A stretch of DNA of 64,000 nucleotides from Bacillus infantis (GTDB lineage: Bacteria; Bacillota; Bacilli; Bacillales; Cytobacillaceae), in contig NZ_JAIVAP010000020.1 of NCBI RefSeq assembly GCF_020171945.1, positions 17,851 through 81,850 on the forward strand, read 5' to 3'. Positions 56,397 through 64,000 of the stretch are shown piece after piece; positions within the stretch are counted from its first letter, which is position 1, and the number at the start of each line of letters is the position of its first letter. The notes under the pieces were generated by a model. It did not search any database and was not told where the DNA came from. It saw only the letters and a list, made by a program, of their open reading frames with translations. The translations under genes were made by a program, and so were the position numbers.

Positions 56397-56516
56397 TTAT
56401 TAGCAACTTTTCAAGTTTATTAGCAACTTTCCTGTTTTATTAGCAACTTTTCAAGTTTATTAGCAACTTTCCGATTTTATTAGCAACTTCTTCAATATAT
56501 TAGCAACTCCGCTCTC
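56397..56516. repeat. Array C: six 20-bp units with core TAGCAACT
   Basis: TAGCAACT occurs at 56401, 56421, 56441, 56461, 56481 and 56501, exactly 20 bases apart. Units one and three are identical (TAGCAACTTTTCAAGT) and two and four nearly so, giving a 40-bp period. The consensus TTTATTAGCAACTTTCC resembles array B. It lies about 150 bases upstream of rlmCD. Confidence 0.92.
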
Positions 56517-56659
56517 CGCCTTTCCCCCGAACCAGCCCAGCTCACTGCTAACCCCACTCTCCCTAAAATCTCCCCCACCTTCGCTTTCCACCACCCTTTG
56601 TGGTACAATCTTGCTAGTCAATAGAGCCACGGAAATTAACACAGCAAAGGACGAACGTG

Positions 56660-58033
56660 ATGAAGGGTACTGTTCCAGTTCAGAAGAATGATTATATAGA
56701 TGTAATGTTTGAAGATTTGACGCATGACGGGGCGGGAGTCGCAAAGGTGGACGGCTATCCGCTGTTTGTGCCGAACGGCCTGCCGGGCGAGAGGGCCCAG
56801 GTGAAGGTGACGAAGGTGAATAAAGGGTACGGCTTTGGCCGCCTGATGGAGATTTATGAAGAAAGCCCGCACCGTGTGAATGCACCGTGCCCGATCTATA
56901 AGGAGTGCGGCGGCTGCCAGCTTCAGCATCTCAGCTATCAGGGCCAGATGCTGGCAAAGGAAAAGCAGGTTCGGGATGTGCTGACAAGGATCGGAAAGCT
57001 TGAGGATGTGAAAGTCCATCCAGTTCTCGGGATGAGTGAGCCGTGGAGATACCGTAATAAAGCACAGGTGCCGATCGGCGAGCATGAAGGCGGCCTGATC
57101 GGCGGCTTTTATCAGCAGCGTTCCCATCAGATCATCGATATGAAAGAGTGCCTGATCCAGCAGGAAAAAAATGATGAAGTCGTCCAAACAGTCAAAGAGA
57201 TCTGCGCCAAGTATGGAGTCAGGGCTTATGATGAAGGGCGCCATAAAGGTGAGCTCCGCCACATCATGGCGCGGCATGGCCTTGTGACTGGAGAAGTGAT
57301 GGTCGTGCTGATTACAAGGACCAATGAGCTCCCGAACCGGAAAAAGATCACCGAGGAAATTGCAGCGAGCATAAAAGGGATCAAGTCGATCGTCCATAAT
57401 GTGAACCCGAAGAAAACGAATGTGATTTTTGGAGACGTCACCCGTGTGATTTGGGGAGAAGAAGTGATTTACGATTATATTGGCGATATCAGGTTCGCCA
57501 TCTCAGCCCGCTCTTTTTACCAGGTCAATCCGGAGCAGACGAAGGTGCTGTATGAAAAGGCGCTTGAGTATGCAGACCTCTCTGGCGAAGAAAGCGTCAT
57601 AGATGCTTATTGCGGCATTGGCACCATCTCTCTTTTCCTCGCCCAAAAGGCAAAAAAGGTCTTCGGCGTGGAAATCGTGCCTGAGGCGATTGAGGATGCC
57701 AAGCGCAATGCTGCACTTAACGGGATAACTAACGCGGAGTTTGCGGTAGGGGAAGCGGAAAAGGTCATTCCTGATTGGTATAAAGAAGGAAACCAGGCGG
57801 ATGTCCTGGTAGTCGACCCGCCGCGCAAAGGCTGTGACGAAGACCTGCTGCAGACGATTTTGAGCATGAAGCCGAAAAAAGTAGTCTATGTTTCCTGCAA
57901 CCCGGCCACACTTGCCCGCGATTTGCGGATCCTTGAAGACGGCGGGTATAAGACAGAGGAAGTCCAGCCGGTCGATATGTTCCCGCAGACGATGCATTGT
58001 GAAGCAGTAGCAAAAATCATCCTAAGAGATTAA
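56660..58033 (+). CDS. rlmCD: 23S rRNA (uracil-5-)-methyltransferase RlmCD
   Basis: A 457-aa SAM-dependent enzyme that methylates U747 and U1939 of 23S rRNA. Seen are an N-terminal TRAM domain, the iron-sulfur cysteines [13 protein letters not shown], the SAM motif [11 protein letters not shown] and the catalytic DPPRKGCDE ... [15 protein letters not shown] at 56660; a GTG at 56657 would also be possible. It follows dagK as in B. subtilis, with the arrays between. Confidence 0.95.
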   Translation: MKGTVPVQKNDYIDVMFEDLTHDGAGVAKVDGYPLFVPNGLPGERAQVKVTKVNKGYGFGRLMEIYEESPHRVNAPCPIYKECGGCQLQHLSYQGQMLAKEKQVRDVLTRIGKLEDVKVHPVLGMSEPWRYRNKAQVPIGEHEGGLIGGFYQQRSHQIIDMKECLIQQEKNDEVVQTVKEICAKYGVRAYDEGRHKGELRHIMARHGLVTGEVMVVLITRTNELPNRKKITEEIAASIKGIKSIVHNVNPKKTNVIFGDVTRVIWGEEVIYDYIGDIRFAISARSFYQVNPEQTKVLYEKALEYADLSGEESVIDAYCGIGTISLFLAQKAKKVFGVEIVPEAIEDAKRNAALNGITNAEFAVGEAEKVIPDWYKEGNQADVLVVDPPRKGCDEDLLQTILSMKPKKVVYVSCNPATLARDLRILEDGGYKTEEVQPVDMFPQTMHCEAVAKIILRD

Positions 58034-58048
58034 TAAATCATAGAACCG

Positions 58049-58073
58049 AGGCAGCCTAACCAGGCTGCCTTTT
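58049..58073 (+). terminator. Terminator after rlmCD
   Basis: AGGCAGCCT and AGGCTGCCT pair around AACC, followed by TTTC. Confidence 0.8.
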
Positions 58074-58110
58074 CTCATACTTCTATAAGTTATGGCCCAT
58101 ACTAAAACGG

Positions 58111-59049
58111 GTGATGAAAATGGCATGCCGTTCTAGTAAAGAATTGAAAAGACTGGTTGAGGAAGCGCGGAATGAGACGGTGCACGGAAGGGTGGCCGAT
58201 TATATCCCGGCGCTTGGGAAGGCGGATCCGGGGGATTTATCCATTGCGATCCAATATCCTGGCGGCGAATGCGTCTCTGCCGGTGATGTTGAGGAAAAGA
58301 TTACGCTTCAAAGTGTGTCAAAAGTAATCAGCCTGGCCTATGTTTTAATGGAAAGGGGCCCTGACTATGTGTTCGACCGTGTCGGGATGGAGCCGACGGG
58401 CGATCCGTTTAATTCGATTGCCAAGCTTGAGACAATGGCGCCTGCCAAGCCGCTGAATCCAATGATTAATGCGGGGGCACTTGTAGTTACACATATGGTG
58501 GAAGGAAGTTCTCCTGATGAGCGTTTTGAAAGGCTGCTTGGTTTTGTGCGGCGGCTAGCAGATGATGAAACGATCGGCTACTGCCGGGAAGTGGCAGAGT
58601 CGGAATTGAGGACTGCCGATCTGAACAGGGCGCTTTGCTATTTCCTTAAGCAGCATGATGTCATCCAGGAAGAAGTGGAAGATCTGCTCGACTTATATAC
58701 GAGGCAGTGCGCAATTGAGATGAATTGCCTGAATCTGGCGAGGATCGGCCTTGTTTTTGCGCTGGATGGAAAAGATCCGCTGACAGGCGTGCAAATCATG
58801 CCAAGGGATATCGCGCGGATCTGCAAGACTTTTATGGTAACCTGCGGCATGTATAATGCTTCAGGCGAATTTGCGATCAAAATCGGGATCCCGGCGAAAA
58901 GCGGTGTTTCAGGAGGGATCATGGGTGCGGTCCCTGGCCGTTTTGGCATTGGCATCTTCGGGCCGGCTCTTGATGAGAGGGGAAACAGCATTGCAGGGAT
59001 CCGGCTTTTGGAACTGCTGTCGAAGAATTACAGCCTGAGCATGTTTTAA
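58111..59049 (+). CDS. glsA: Glutaminase A
   Basis: A 312-aa serine-dependent enzyme that deamidates glutamine to glutamate and ammonia. The catalytic Ser and Lys are in QSVSKVISLAYVLMERG, and NAGALV is a further conserved segment. It starts near 58111 (GTG or a nearby ATG); the exact start is unclear because the ribosome site is weak. Its two-component regulators, seen in B. subtilis, are not near. Confidence 0.93.
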   Translation: MMKMACRSSKELKRLVEEARNETVHGRVADYIPALGKADPGDLSIAIQYPGGECVSAGDVEEKITLQSVSKVISLAYVLMERGPDYVFDRVGMEPTGDPFNSIAKLETMAPAKPLNPMINAGALVVTHMVEGSSPDERFERLLGFVRRLADDETIGYCREVAESELRTADLNRALCYFLKQHDVIQEEVEDLLDLYTRQCAIEMNCLNLARIGLVFALDGKDPLTGVQIMPRDIARICKTFMVTCGMYNASGEFAIKIGIPAKSGVSGGIMGAVPGRFGIGIFGPALDERGNSIAGIRLLELLSKNYSLSMF

Positions 59050-59056
59050 CCCCAGA

Positions 59057-59085
59057 AAAAACCCGCTGTGATGACAGCGGGTTTC
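59057..59085. terminator. Terminator between glsA and tetR-type gene
   Basis: AACCCGCTGT and ACAGCGGGTT pair around GATG, with an A run on one side and T on the other, so it can act both ways. Confidence 0.85.
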
Positions 59086-59089
59086 CGGC

Positions 59090-59980
59090 TTATGCAGGTT
59101 CCATGATCTGGTCAAAAAATGCAGCAATAAGCTGTTCAAGTTTGTCGGTATCCATCGGTTTGAATAAGCCGCTTGCCTTAATGGTTGCCATTGTGCTCTC
59201 GATCAAAAACCTTCTCGGATTCTTGGATCTTAGAAGCTCTTCCTGGATAAAGTCAAGAAGCTCCACGTACTTAGGCTCTTCTTTGTTGATAGCCTTTTTC
59301 AGCGTGAGGACCGTGTGATGGAGGTCCTTCTGGAAGCCGGGATTCGGGTGCCTGCAGTCTGGTGCCCATTTATCCAGAAGCTCCGGCTGGAACAGCTGGT
59401 CTTTTGTACTGGATACCTCTTCAACCATTTTTACAATTCTTTTCACACTGTACTGTACCACCTGGTGGATGCTGGCATTCACTTCATTCGCAATTGTGTG
59501 ATATTTCAGGTTCTGGTTAAGGATACCGAGAAATATGATCGAGCAGTCAAGAAGATAGTATTTCTTGCTTTCGCCGAACAAATCGATGAACCGCTGGTAC
59601 AGCCAGCGCAGCATGCGGAGCTGTCCGCGTTTGATGAATTCCTTCAGGTCTTCATCATTTAAGATGTAGACTTCTTCGAAAAGGGCGATCAGCTTATTCG
59701 CCCGGTTCGTTATCAGCTGAAGCTCGATCTGCTGGATGAATATATCTATATCGGCAGGATCCTGGCCGATGAGCAGTTCATTGCGTTCTTTTTCCAGCTG
59801 GGAATAGATGCTTCTGACCATCTCAATCAGGAGTTCATTCTTAGATGGAAAATAATTATAGAAGGTCCCTTTGGAGATTCCGCTGTACTCCAGGATATCC
59901 TGAATGCTGGTGGCCTGGAAGCCTTTATCGATAAACAGCTGGTGTGCCATTTTGATCACATGCTGTTTTCTGTCATTCAT
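59090..59980 (-). CDS. TetR family regulator (YerO-like)
   Basis: A 296-aa regulator. It starts MNDRKQHVIKMAHQLFIDKG at 59980 after AAAGGTGAT. The helix-turn-helix is SIQDILEYSGISKGTFYNYF. The length and the lipid/drug-type ligand domain resemble B. subtilis YerO, which controls a drug exporter. It is divergent from the exporter at 60163 and probably represses it. Confidence 0.87.
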   Translation of the reverse strand: MNDRKQHVIKMAHQLFIDKGFQATSIQDILEYSGISKGTFYNYFPSKNELLIEMVRSIYSQLEKERNELLIGQDPADIDIFIQQIELQLITNRANKLIALFEEVYILNDEDLKEFIKRGQLRMLRWLYQRFIDLFGESKKYYLLDCSIIFLGILNQNLKYHTIANEVNASIHQVVQYSVKRIVKMVEEVSSTKDQLFQPELLDKWAPDCRHPNPGFQKDLHHTVLTLKKAINKEEPKYVELLDFIQEELLRSKNPRRFLIESTMATIKASGLFKPMDTDKLEQLIAAFFDQIMEPA

Positions 59981-60125
59981 AAAATCACCTTTTTTAAGTA
60001 GTATACTGCCTGTATAAATTTTATAGTACACCATTTATTATGCCAAAACAAATCCAGTTATTTCAATGGAATTTAATGATTGCAATCTTTGTACCGATGG
60101 TATATGATATGTTTTGTGAAACAGG

Positions 60126-60143
60126 AGTCCAATATATTGGACT
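60126..60143. promoter_or_regulatory. Perfect palindromic operator for the TetR repressor
   Basis: AGTCCAATATATTGGACT is an 18-bp perfect palindrome between the divergent regulator and exporter genes, 20 bases before the exporter start. TetR proteins bind such sites. Confidence 0.75.
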
Positions 60144-60162
60144 TAAAGTATAGGAGGAAAAA

Positions 60163-61707
60163 ATGGAACAAAAAATAAATAATACAGGCAGACCGCCGTA
60201 CGGTATGATAGCGGTTTTGATGATCGGAGCCTTTATTGCTTTCTTGAATAATACGCTCTTAAATATCGCGCTGCCTTCCATCATGAAGGAGCTAGAAATC
60301 GGTGCATCGACTGTTCAATGGCTGACTACCGGCTTTATGCTCGTCAACGGAATTTTAATCCCTACAACTGCATTCCTTATTCAAAAATATTCTGTACGCA
60401 GGCTGTTCCTTGCAGCCATGCTTTTATTTACAGCCGGGACTGTGCTGGCCGGAACTGCGCACATTTTCCCGGTATTGCTGGCTGGAAGGATGCTTCAGGC
60501 ATCAGGTTCAGCTATTCTCATGCCGCTCTTGATGAATGTTATGCTGATCAGCTTCCCTGTTGAAAAAAGGGGAACGGCGATGGGTGTATTCGGACTGATC
60601 CTCATGTTTGCACCTGCAATCGGCCCTACGCTGTCAGGATGGATCATTGAGCACTATGATTGGAGAATGCTGTTCCACTTCATTACTCCGATAGCGGCTG
60701 TAGTCCTGCTCGTCGGATTCTTCCTGCTGAAAGATAAGAAGGAAAAAGTGAATATCCGCCTGGATATGCTGTCTCTTATCCTGTCCAGCATCGGTTTCGG
60801 GGGAATCCTTTACGGATTCAGCTCAGCGGGGGACAAAGGCTGGGACAGCCCGCATGTGTATGTAACGATCACAGTGGGTGTAATCTCGCTGATTATTTTC
60901 ATCCTGCGCCAGACAAAGCAGGAGCGCCCGATGCTGAACTTTGCGGTATATAAATATCCGATGTTTGCTTTATCATCAGCCATCACAATGGTAGTCAATA
61001 TGGCACTGTTCTCCGGGATGATTCTTCTGCCGATCTATGTACAGACGCTTCGCGGGATCTCGCCTATGGATGCAGGGCTTCTGCTTCTGCCTGGAGCCAT
61101 CATCATGGCATTCATGTCGCCAATTACCGGCCGTCTGTTCGACAAATTCGGAGGCCGCGTGCTGGCGATCATTGGACTTACGATCACTGTAGTAACGACT
61201 TACTTGTTCTCAAAGCTCACTCTTGATACGACTTATACAAATCTGATCATTCTTTACTCTGTCCGCATGCTTGGAATGTCCATGGTTATGATGCCGGTAT
61301 CAACTAATGGCCTTAACCAGCTGCCAGCCCAGTACTATCCGCACGGGACAGCGATGAATAACACTTTGAACCAGGTATCTGGCGCGATTGGTACGGCATT
61401 GCTTGTGACAATCATGTCAACCCGGACGAAAACCCATGCTGAAGAGATTGCTGCTGATGCATTGCAGCAGTCGGCAGGGTCGAATGCCGGCGTCCAGCCG
61501 ACAGAAGCTGCGCTTGCCCAAATGGAGCAGCAGATCGGCATGCAGGCTATGCTTGAAGGCATCAATGATGCTTTCCTTGTGGCAACCTTCATTGCTGGTG
61601 TTGCCCTTGTGCTTGCCTTCTTCATTAAACGTGCAAGGCCGGCTGAAGAACCAGCTGAAGCTAAATCTTCACAGGAAAAAGCTGCACCGAAGCTGGCTGA
61701 AAATTAA
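60163..61707 (+). CDS. MFS drug-efflux transporter (DHA2, EmrB/QacA family)
   Basis: A 514-aa, about 14-helix exporter. The family signature is seen in AFIAFLNNTLLNIALPSI, the region LAGRMLQASGSAILMPL and motif C LMFAPAIGPTLSGWIIEHYDWR. It may remove drugs, detergents or lipids. AGGAGG precedes the ATG. Divergent to the TetR gene with a shared operator. Confidence 0.9.
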   Translation: MEQKINNTGRPPYGMIAVLMIGAFIAFLNNTLLNIALPSIMKELEIGASTVQWLTTGFMLVNGILIPTTAFLIQKYSVRRLFLAAMLLFTAGTVLAGTAHIFPVLLAGRMLQASGSAILMPLLMNVMLISFPVEKRGTAMGVFGLILMFAPAIGPTLSGWIIEHYDWRMLFHFITPIAAVVLLVGFFLLKDKKEKVNIRLDMLSLILSSIGFGGILYGFSSAGDKGWDSPHVYVTITVGVISLIIFILRQTKQERPMLNFAVYKYPMFALSSAITMVVNMALFSGMILLPIYVQTLRGISPMDAGLLLLPGAIIMAFMSPITGRLFDKFGGRVLAIIGLTITVVTTYLFSKLTLDTTYTNLIILYSVRMLGMSMVMMPVSTNGLNQLPAQYYPHGTAMNNTLNQVSGAIGTALLVTIMSTRTKTHAEEIAADALQQSAGSNAGVQPTEAALAQMEQQIGMQAMLEGINDAFLVATFIAGVALVLAFFIKRARPAEEPAEAKSSQEKAAPKLAEN

Positions 61708-61712
61708 TAGAG

Positions 61713-61746
61713 AAAAGGAGAATGTCCGAGGGCATTCTCCTTTTTT
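61713..61746. terminator. Terminator after the drug exporter
   Basis: AAGGAGAATG and CATTCTCCTT pair around TCCGAGGG, followed by TTTTT. Confidence 0.85.
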
Positions 61747-61753
61747 ATATGCA

Positions 61754-61787
61754 AAAAAGGAAGAGCAGAATCTCTTCCTTTTTCCTT
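61754..61787 (-). terminator. Terminator of the nitroreductase gene
   Basis: On the minus strand, AAGGAAGAG and CTCTTCCTT pair around CAGAAT with T runs on both sides, just after the stop of the nitroreductase. Confidence 0.75.
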
Positions 61788-62462
61788 TTAATATGTTTTT
61801 ACCACATCATCGAAAGCCCTTCTTGATTTCGGACGCGGATCTTTTGTGCGGTAGCCGAATGCAGCCATAACGGATATGCCGAAGTGGCCGTCCTCGAGGA
61901 TGCCTTCCTCCTGGAGCAGTTCATTCATTTTTTCAATATTAAAGCCTTCGATCGGGCAGGAATCGATGCCGATCTGGGCAGCAGCTGTCATCATATTGGC
62001 AAGGGCGATGTAGGTCTGCTTGGAAGCCCAGTCATACAGCGGACGGTCTCCTTCAAGAAGCTTGAAGTCATCTTTTTGGAATTCTTCAACCCGGCCGAGG
62101 TATTTTTCGAGTATATCAGAAGGCATATTCAAGACATTGGTGAATTGATCCTTCAAATAATCAGAGTCATACTTTGTATCCATTTTGGTCCGCGCCAGAA
62201 TGACGACGAAATGGCTCGCATCAGGCAGCTTGCTGTAGGCACCCCAGGAAGCGTTTTTGATTTTTTCCCGAAGCTCCGGGCTTTCAATGACAGCAAAACG
62301 CCAAGGCTCAAATCCGAATGAGCTTGGAGAGAGGCGGCCGGTTTCCATGATGAAGCGGAAGTCATCCTCCGGGATTTTTTTATCTGGATCAAATTCCTTT
62401 GTTGCGTGGCGGAAATGGTAAGCGTCCAGAATCTCCTGCTTTAATTCTTCTTTATTGCGCAT
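61788..62462 (-). CDS. NAD(P)H-dependent nitroreductase-like oxidoreductase
   Basis: A 224-aa FMN enzyme. It starts MRNKEELKQEILDAYHFRHA at 62462 after AAGGAG. FMN contacts are seen in FRHATKEFDP, LSPSSFGFEPWRFAVI and FGISVMAAFGYRTKDPRPKSR. Related to B. subtilis YfkO/YdgI, which reduce nitro compounds or quinones. Confidence 0.85.
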   Translation of the reverse strand: MRNKEELKQEILDAYHFRHATKEFDPDKKIPEDDFRFIMETGRLSPSSFGFEPWRFAVIESPELREKIKNASWGAYSKLPDASHFVVILARTKMDTKYDSDYLKDQFTNVLNMPSDILEKYLGRVEEFQKDDFKLLEGDRPLYDWASKQTYIALANMMTAAAQIGIDSCPIEGFNIEKMNELLQEEGILEDGHFGISVMAAFGYRTKDPRPKSRRAFDDVVKTY

Positions 62463-62685
62463 CTCGTCAACTCCTTCATTTTTACTCTCATTAAAATTAC
62501 CATAATCCATTTTTTAATTCATGAAATCGGCTCGGTATAAAATAGCCATTGTGCATGTGGAAAATTATGTATTCTGTTCCTCTATTTCCATATATTAATC
62601 CAGGGTCGGTGCGGGTAGATAATAACTACAGCTGAATAAGGGAATTTCTTGGAAAAGCTGGATTGCCCAGAACTGTTTTTAATAT

Positions 62686-62710
62686 GTTTCCAGCAGAGTC
62701 CATCGGGTAA
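62686..62710 (+). promoter_or_regulatory. Sigma-B promoter of the general stress gene
   Basis: GTTTCC (62686-62691), 13 bases, then GGGTAA (62705-62710) matches the sigma-B pattern GTTTnn-N13-GGGTAT. The gene start is 40 bases downstream. Confidence 0.65.
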
Positions 62711-62749
62711 TTGAAAAACAGAGCCACAAAAAAATTACAGGAGGTAATC

Positions 62750-63838
62750 ATGATGAATGACAACAAAAAGTTCATTGGAGTATTTGATACGCAGGAAGAA
62801 GCAATTAAGAAGATTGATGACTTGAAGCTCCAGGGCTACGGAGAATCGGATATTTATGCCGTTGCAAAGGATGCCGATGATATCTCTATGGTAAGAGGCC
62901 GCACCGGGGCAGAAGTGGAAGGAACGGATGCGGACAGCAGTACATGGCTGGACAAGTTCATGTCATTCCTGACGGGAGAGGATGAAGTCCGCGGAGGAAT
63001 GCAGAATATGGGCTTGACGGATGAAGAGTCTGACCGCTATTACAGTGATATTCAGGCAGGAAAAATCCTGCTGTACGTTGATAAGGATTATGATCAATTC
63101 TATGGTGACCGGACACTTGCTAATGAAGCTGACCCTGCAAGGCCTGCTTCACCGACCCTTGATGCTACAGGCTACGGTGCAGTAACCGGGCCGAATAGTA
63201 CAGCAGGTACAGCCGGCATGGCCAATACTGCAGGAATGCGTACAGGCAGCCTGACTGACGAGCCCGACGGCTATGTAGAGGGTGTCAAGGCAGATGAAGT
63301 GACCAGAGCTGCTGATGTAGAGGCTGTCAAGGCAGGTAAAGTGAACGGCTATGCTGATGATGAAGATGACTTGACGGACGAACAGCGCCTGCGCCTGCGC
63401 GAGGAGCGCCTGCAGGTTGATAAAGAGCGCGTCCAGACCGGTGAGGTCCATGTTGAAAAAGATGTGGTAGAAGAAGATCGTTCTGTTGATGTGAATGTCA
63501 GCCATGATGAAGTATATGTAGAACGGCGCAAAGTCGACGGACAGGCAGTTGACGGAGACACTGGACCGATTGTCGATGACAATGACGATATAAGAATTCC
63601 AATTACAGAAGAACGCCTGGAAGTTACGAAGAAGCCTGTTGTGACTGAGGAGCTTGTTGTCGGCAAGCGGAAGGTTGAGGATACAGAGACTGTCAGGGAT
63701 ACAGTCAAGCGTGAAAAAGCCCATGTAGATGGAGCGGATGATTACGATGAAGATGACCGTGATTCCAGCACAGCCTATATGAGCAGCGACCAGGACGACA
63801 GCCTGGCAGACCGTATGGACGACCGCGGCCGCTTTTAA
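62750..63838 (+). CDS. YflT/YsnF-type general stress protein (DUF2382)
   Basis: A 362-aa protein. The N-terminal YflT-like domain begins KKFIGVFDTQEEAIKKID; the middle is rich in Asp and Ala; the C-terminal DUF2382 region has QRLRLREERLQVDKERVQTG repeats with EEDRSVDVNVSHDEVYVERR and ITEERLEVTKKPVVTEELVV. ATG at 62750 after AGGAGG. The sigma-B promoter upstream suggests induction by general stress. Confidence 0.82.
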   Translation: MMNDNKKFIGVFDTQEEAIKKIDDLKLQGYGESDIYAVAKDADDISMVRGRTGAEVEGTDADSSTWLDKFMSFLTGEDEVRGGMQNMGLTDEESDRYYSDIQAGKILLYVDKDYDQFYGDRTLANEADPARPASPTLDATGYGAVTGPNSTAGTAGMANTAGMRTGSLTDEPDGYVEGVKADEVTRAADVEAVKAGKVNGYADDEDDLTDEQRLRLREERLQVDKERVQTGEVHVEKDVVEEDRSVDVNVSHDEVYVERRKVDGQAVDGDTGPIVDDNDDIRIPITEERLEVTKKPVVTEELVVGKRKVEDTETVRDTVKREKAHVDGADDYDEDDRDSSTAYMSSDQDDSLADRMDDRGRF

Positions 63839-63856
63839 TCTAATGATTTTATTGAT

Positions 63857-63885
63857 GAAACAGCCAGCATTCTGCTGGCTGTTTC
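63857..63885 (+). terminator. Terminator after the stress gene
   Basis: GAAACAGCCAGCA and TGCTGGCTGTTTC form a 13-bp perfect stem. Confidence 0.85.
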
Positions 63886-63942
63886 AGACTGTAGACAAAC
63901 TCGAAGAAATTCGGGTTTGCCTACAGTCTATTTTTTTATAAA
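63886..63942. repeat. 20-bp-arm hairpin before a gene, possible IS end
   Basis: AGACTGTAG and CTACAGTCT flank inner arms that match except at one base, giving two 20-bp arms around GAAA, then ATTTTTTT. It follows the terminator by one base. It may be the end of an insertion sequence or a read-in terminator. Confidence 0.45.
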
Positions 63943-63975
63943 ATATAAGATATACCAATGCTTGAGGTGAAAAAA

Positions 63976-64000
63976 ATGCTGACTAAGAATAATTCAATCC
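63976..64000 (+). CDS. Start of a gene, cut by the window end
   Basis: GAGGTGA precedes ATG 63976, encoding MLTKNNSI before the window ends. The first residues and the upstream hairpin recall IS1182-type transposases, but this is too short to be sure. Confidence 0.4.

Noticed and set aside
56241..56516. CRISPR array
   Set aside because: The units are 20 bp with no unique spacers of 30 bp, and there are no cas genes.

Overview
The window looks like chromosome of a low-to-medium GC, spore-forming member of the Bacillaceae. The reasons are the gene order at both ends, which matches the Bacillus subtilis yerB-yerC-pcrB-pcrA-ligA-camS ... opuE-gatC-gatA-gatB ... dagK-rlmCD backbone, the AGGAGG-type ribosome sites with frequent TTG and GTG starts, and several sporulation-type genes and promoters. 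No rRNA, tRNA or CRISPR array was seen. Almost every gene is intact; the clear exception is a proline symporter gene split by a one-base frameshift.

Layout. 1-7554: DNA metabolism and lipid genes (yerB end, yerC, pcrB, pcrA, ligA, camS). 7555-8491: a gene-free stretch holding three tandem copies of a ~215-bp composite repeat. 8492-14776: a NERD protein, then a proline block (pruA, a possible 34-aa accessory membrane peptide, a frameshifted putP, and an opuE-like symporter). 15061-26945: a large accessory block that I identify as a manganese-oxidase (mnx) locus. 27071-31000: isocitrate lyase, YueI, Nudix, VanW and cupin genes. 31121-32467: an MFS exporter with a possible leader-peptide attenuator. 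32665-35865: gatCAB. 36071-44737: housekeeping and metabolic genes (thioredoxin-like, nitronate monooxygenase, dicarboxylate symporter, plsY, signal peptidase, FAD oxidase, lipoprotein, small proteins). 44789-46381: Lrp regulator, AhpD-like and isochorismatase-like genes. 46486-49628: an ECF sigma/anti-sigma/membrane-protein operon. 50018-56029: potassium transporter, CotF-like protein, small genes, GNAT, TetR, dagK. 56241-56516: two adjacent 20-bp repeat arrays. 56660-63838: rlmCD, glsA, a divergent TetR/MFS drug-efflux pair, nitroreductase and a sigma-B-type stress gene. 63886-64000: a long hairpin and the first codons of a gene, possibly an insertion sequence.

The mnx block is the most notable system. 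It encodes a 1,217-aa, six-cupredoxin-domain multicopper oxidase (MnxG), two small partner proteins (MnxE and MnxF), MnxD, and two paralogous membrane proteins (MnxA/B) in one operon behind a sigma-K-like -10 element. It is flanked by Cys-rich and His-rich proteins, a TlpA-like thioredoxin and a SCO copper chaperone. In known marine Bacillus strains this operon builds an exosporium enzyme that oxidises Mn(II) to MnO2 on the spore. Here mnxC is absent from between mnxB and mnxD. At least eight proteins of the block seem to share a short Sm/SH3-like beta pattern, which suggests one expanded family of coat-building parts. One 54-aa, 12-cysteine protein on the minus strand is easy to overlook.

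A second possibly undescribed item is the family of short-period (~20 bp) repeat arrays. They occur in two places, each array has about six units, and two of the three arrays share a core consensus.
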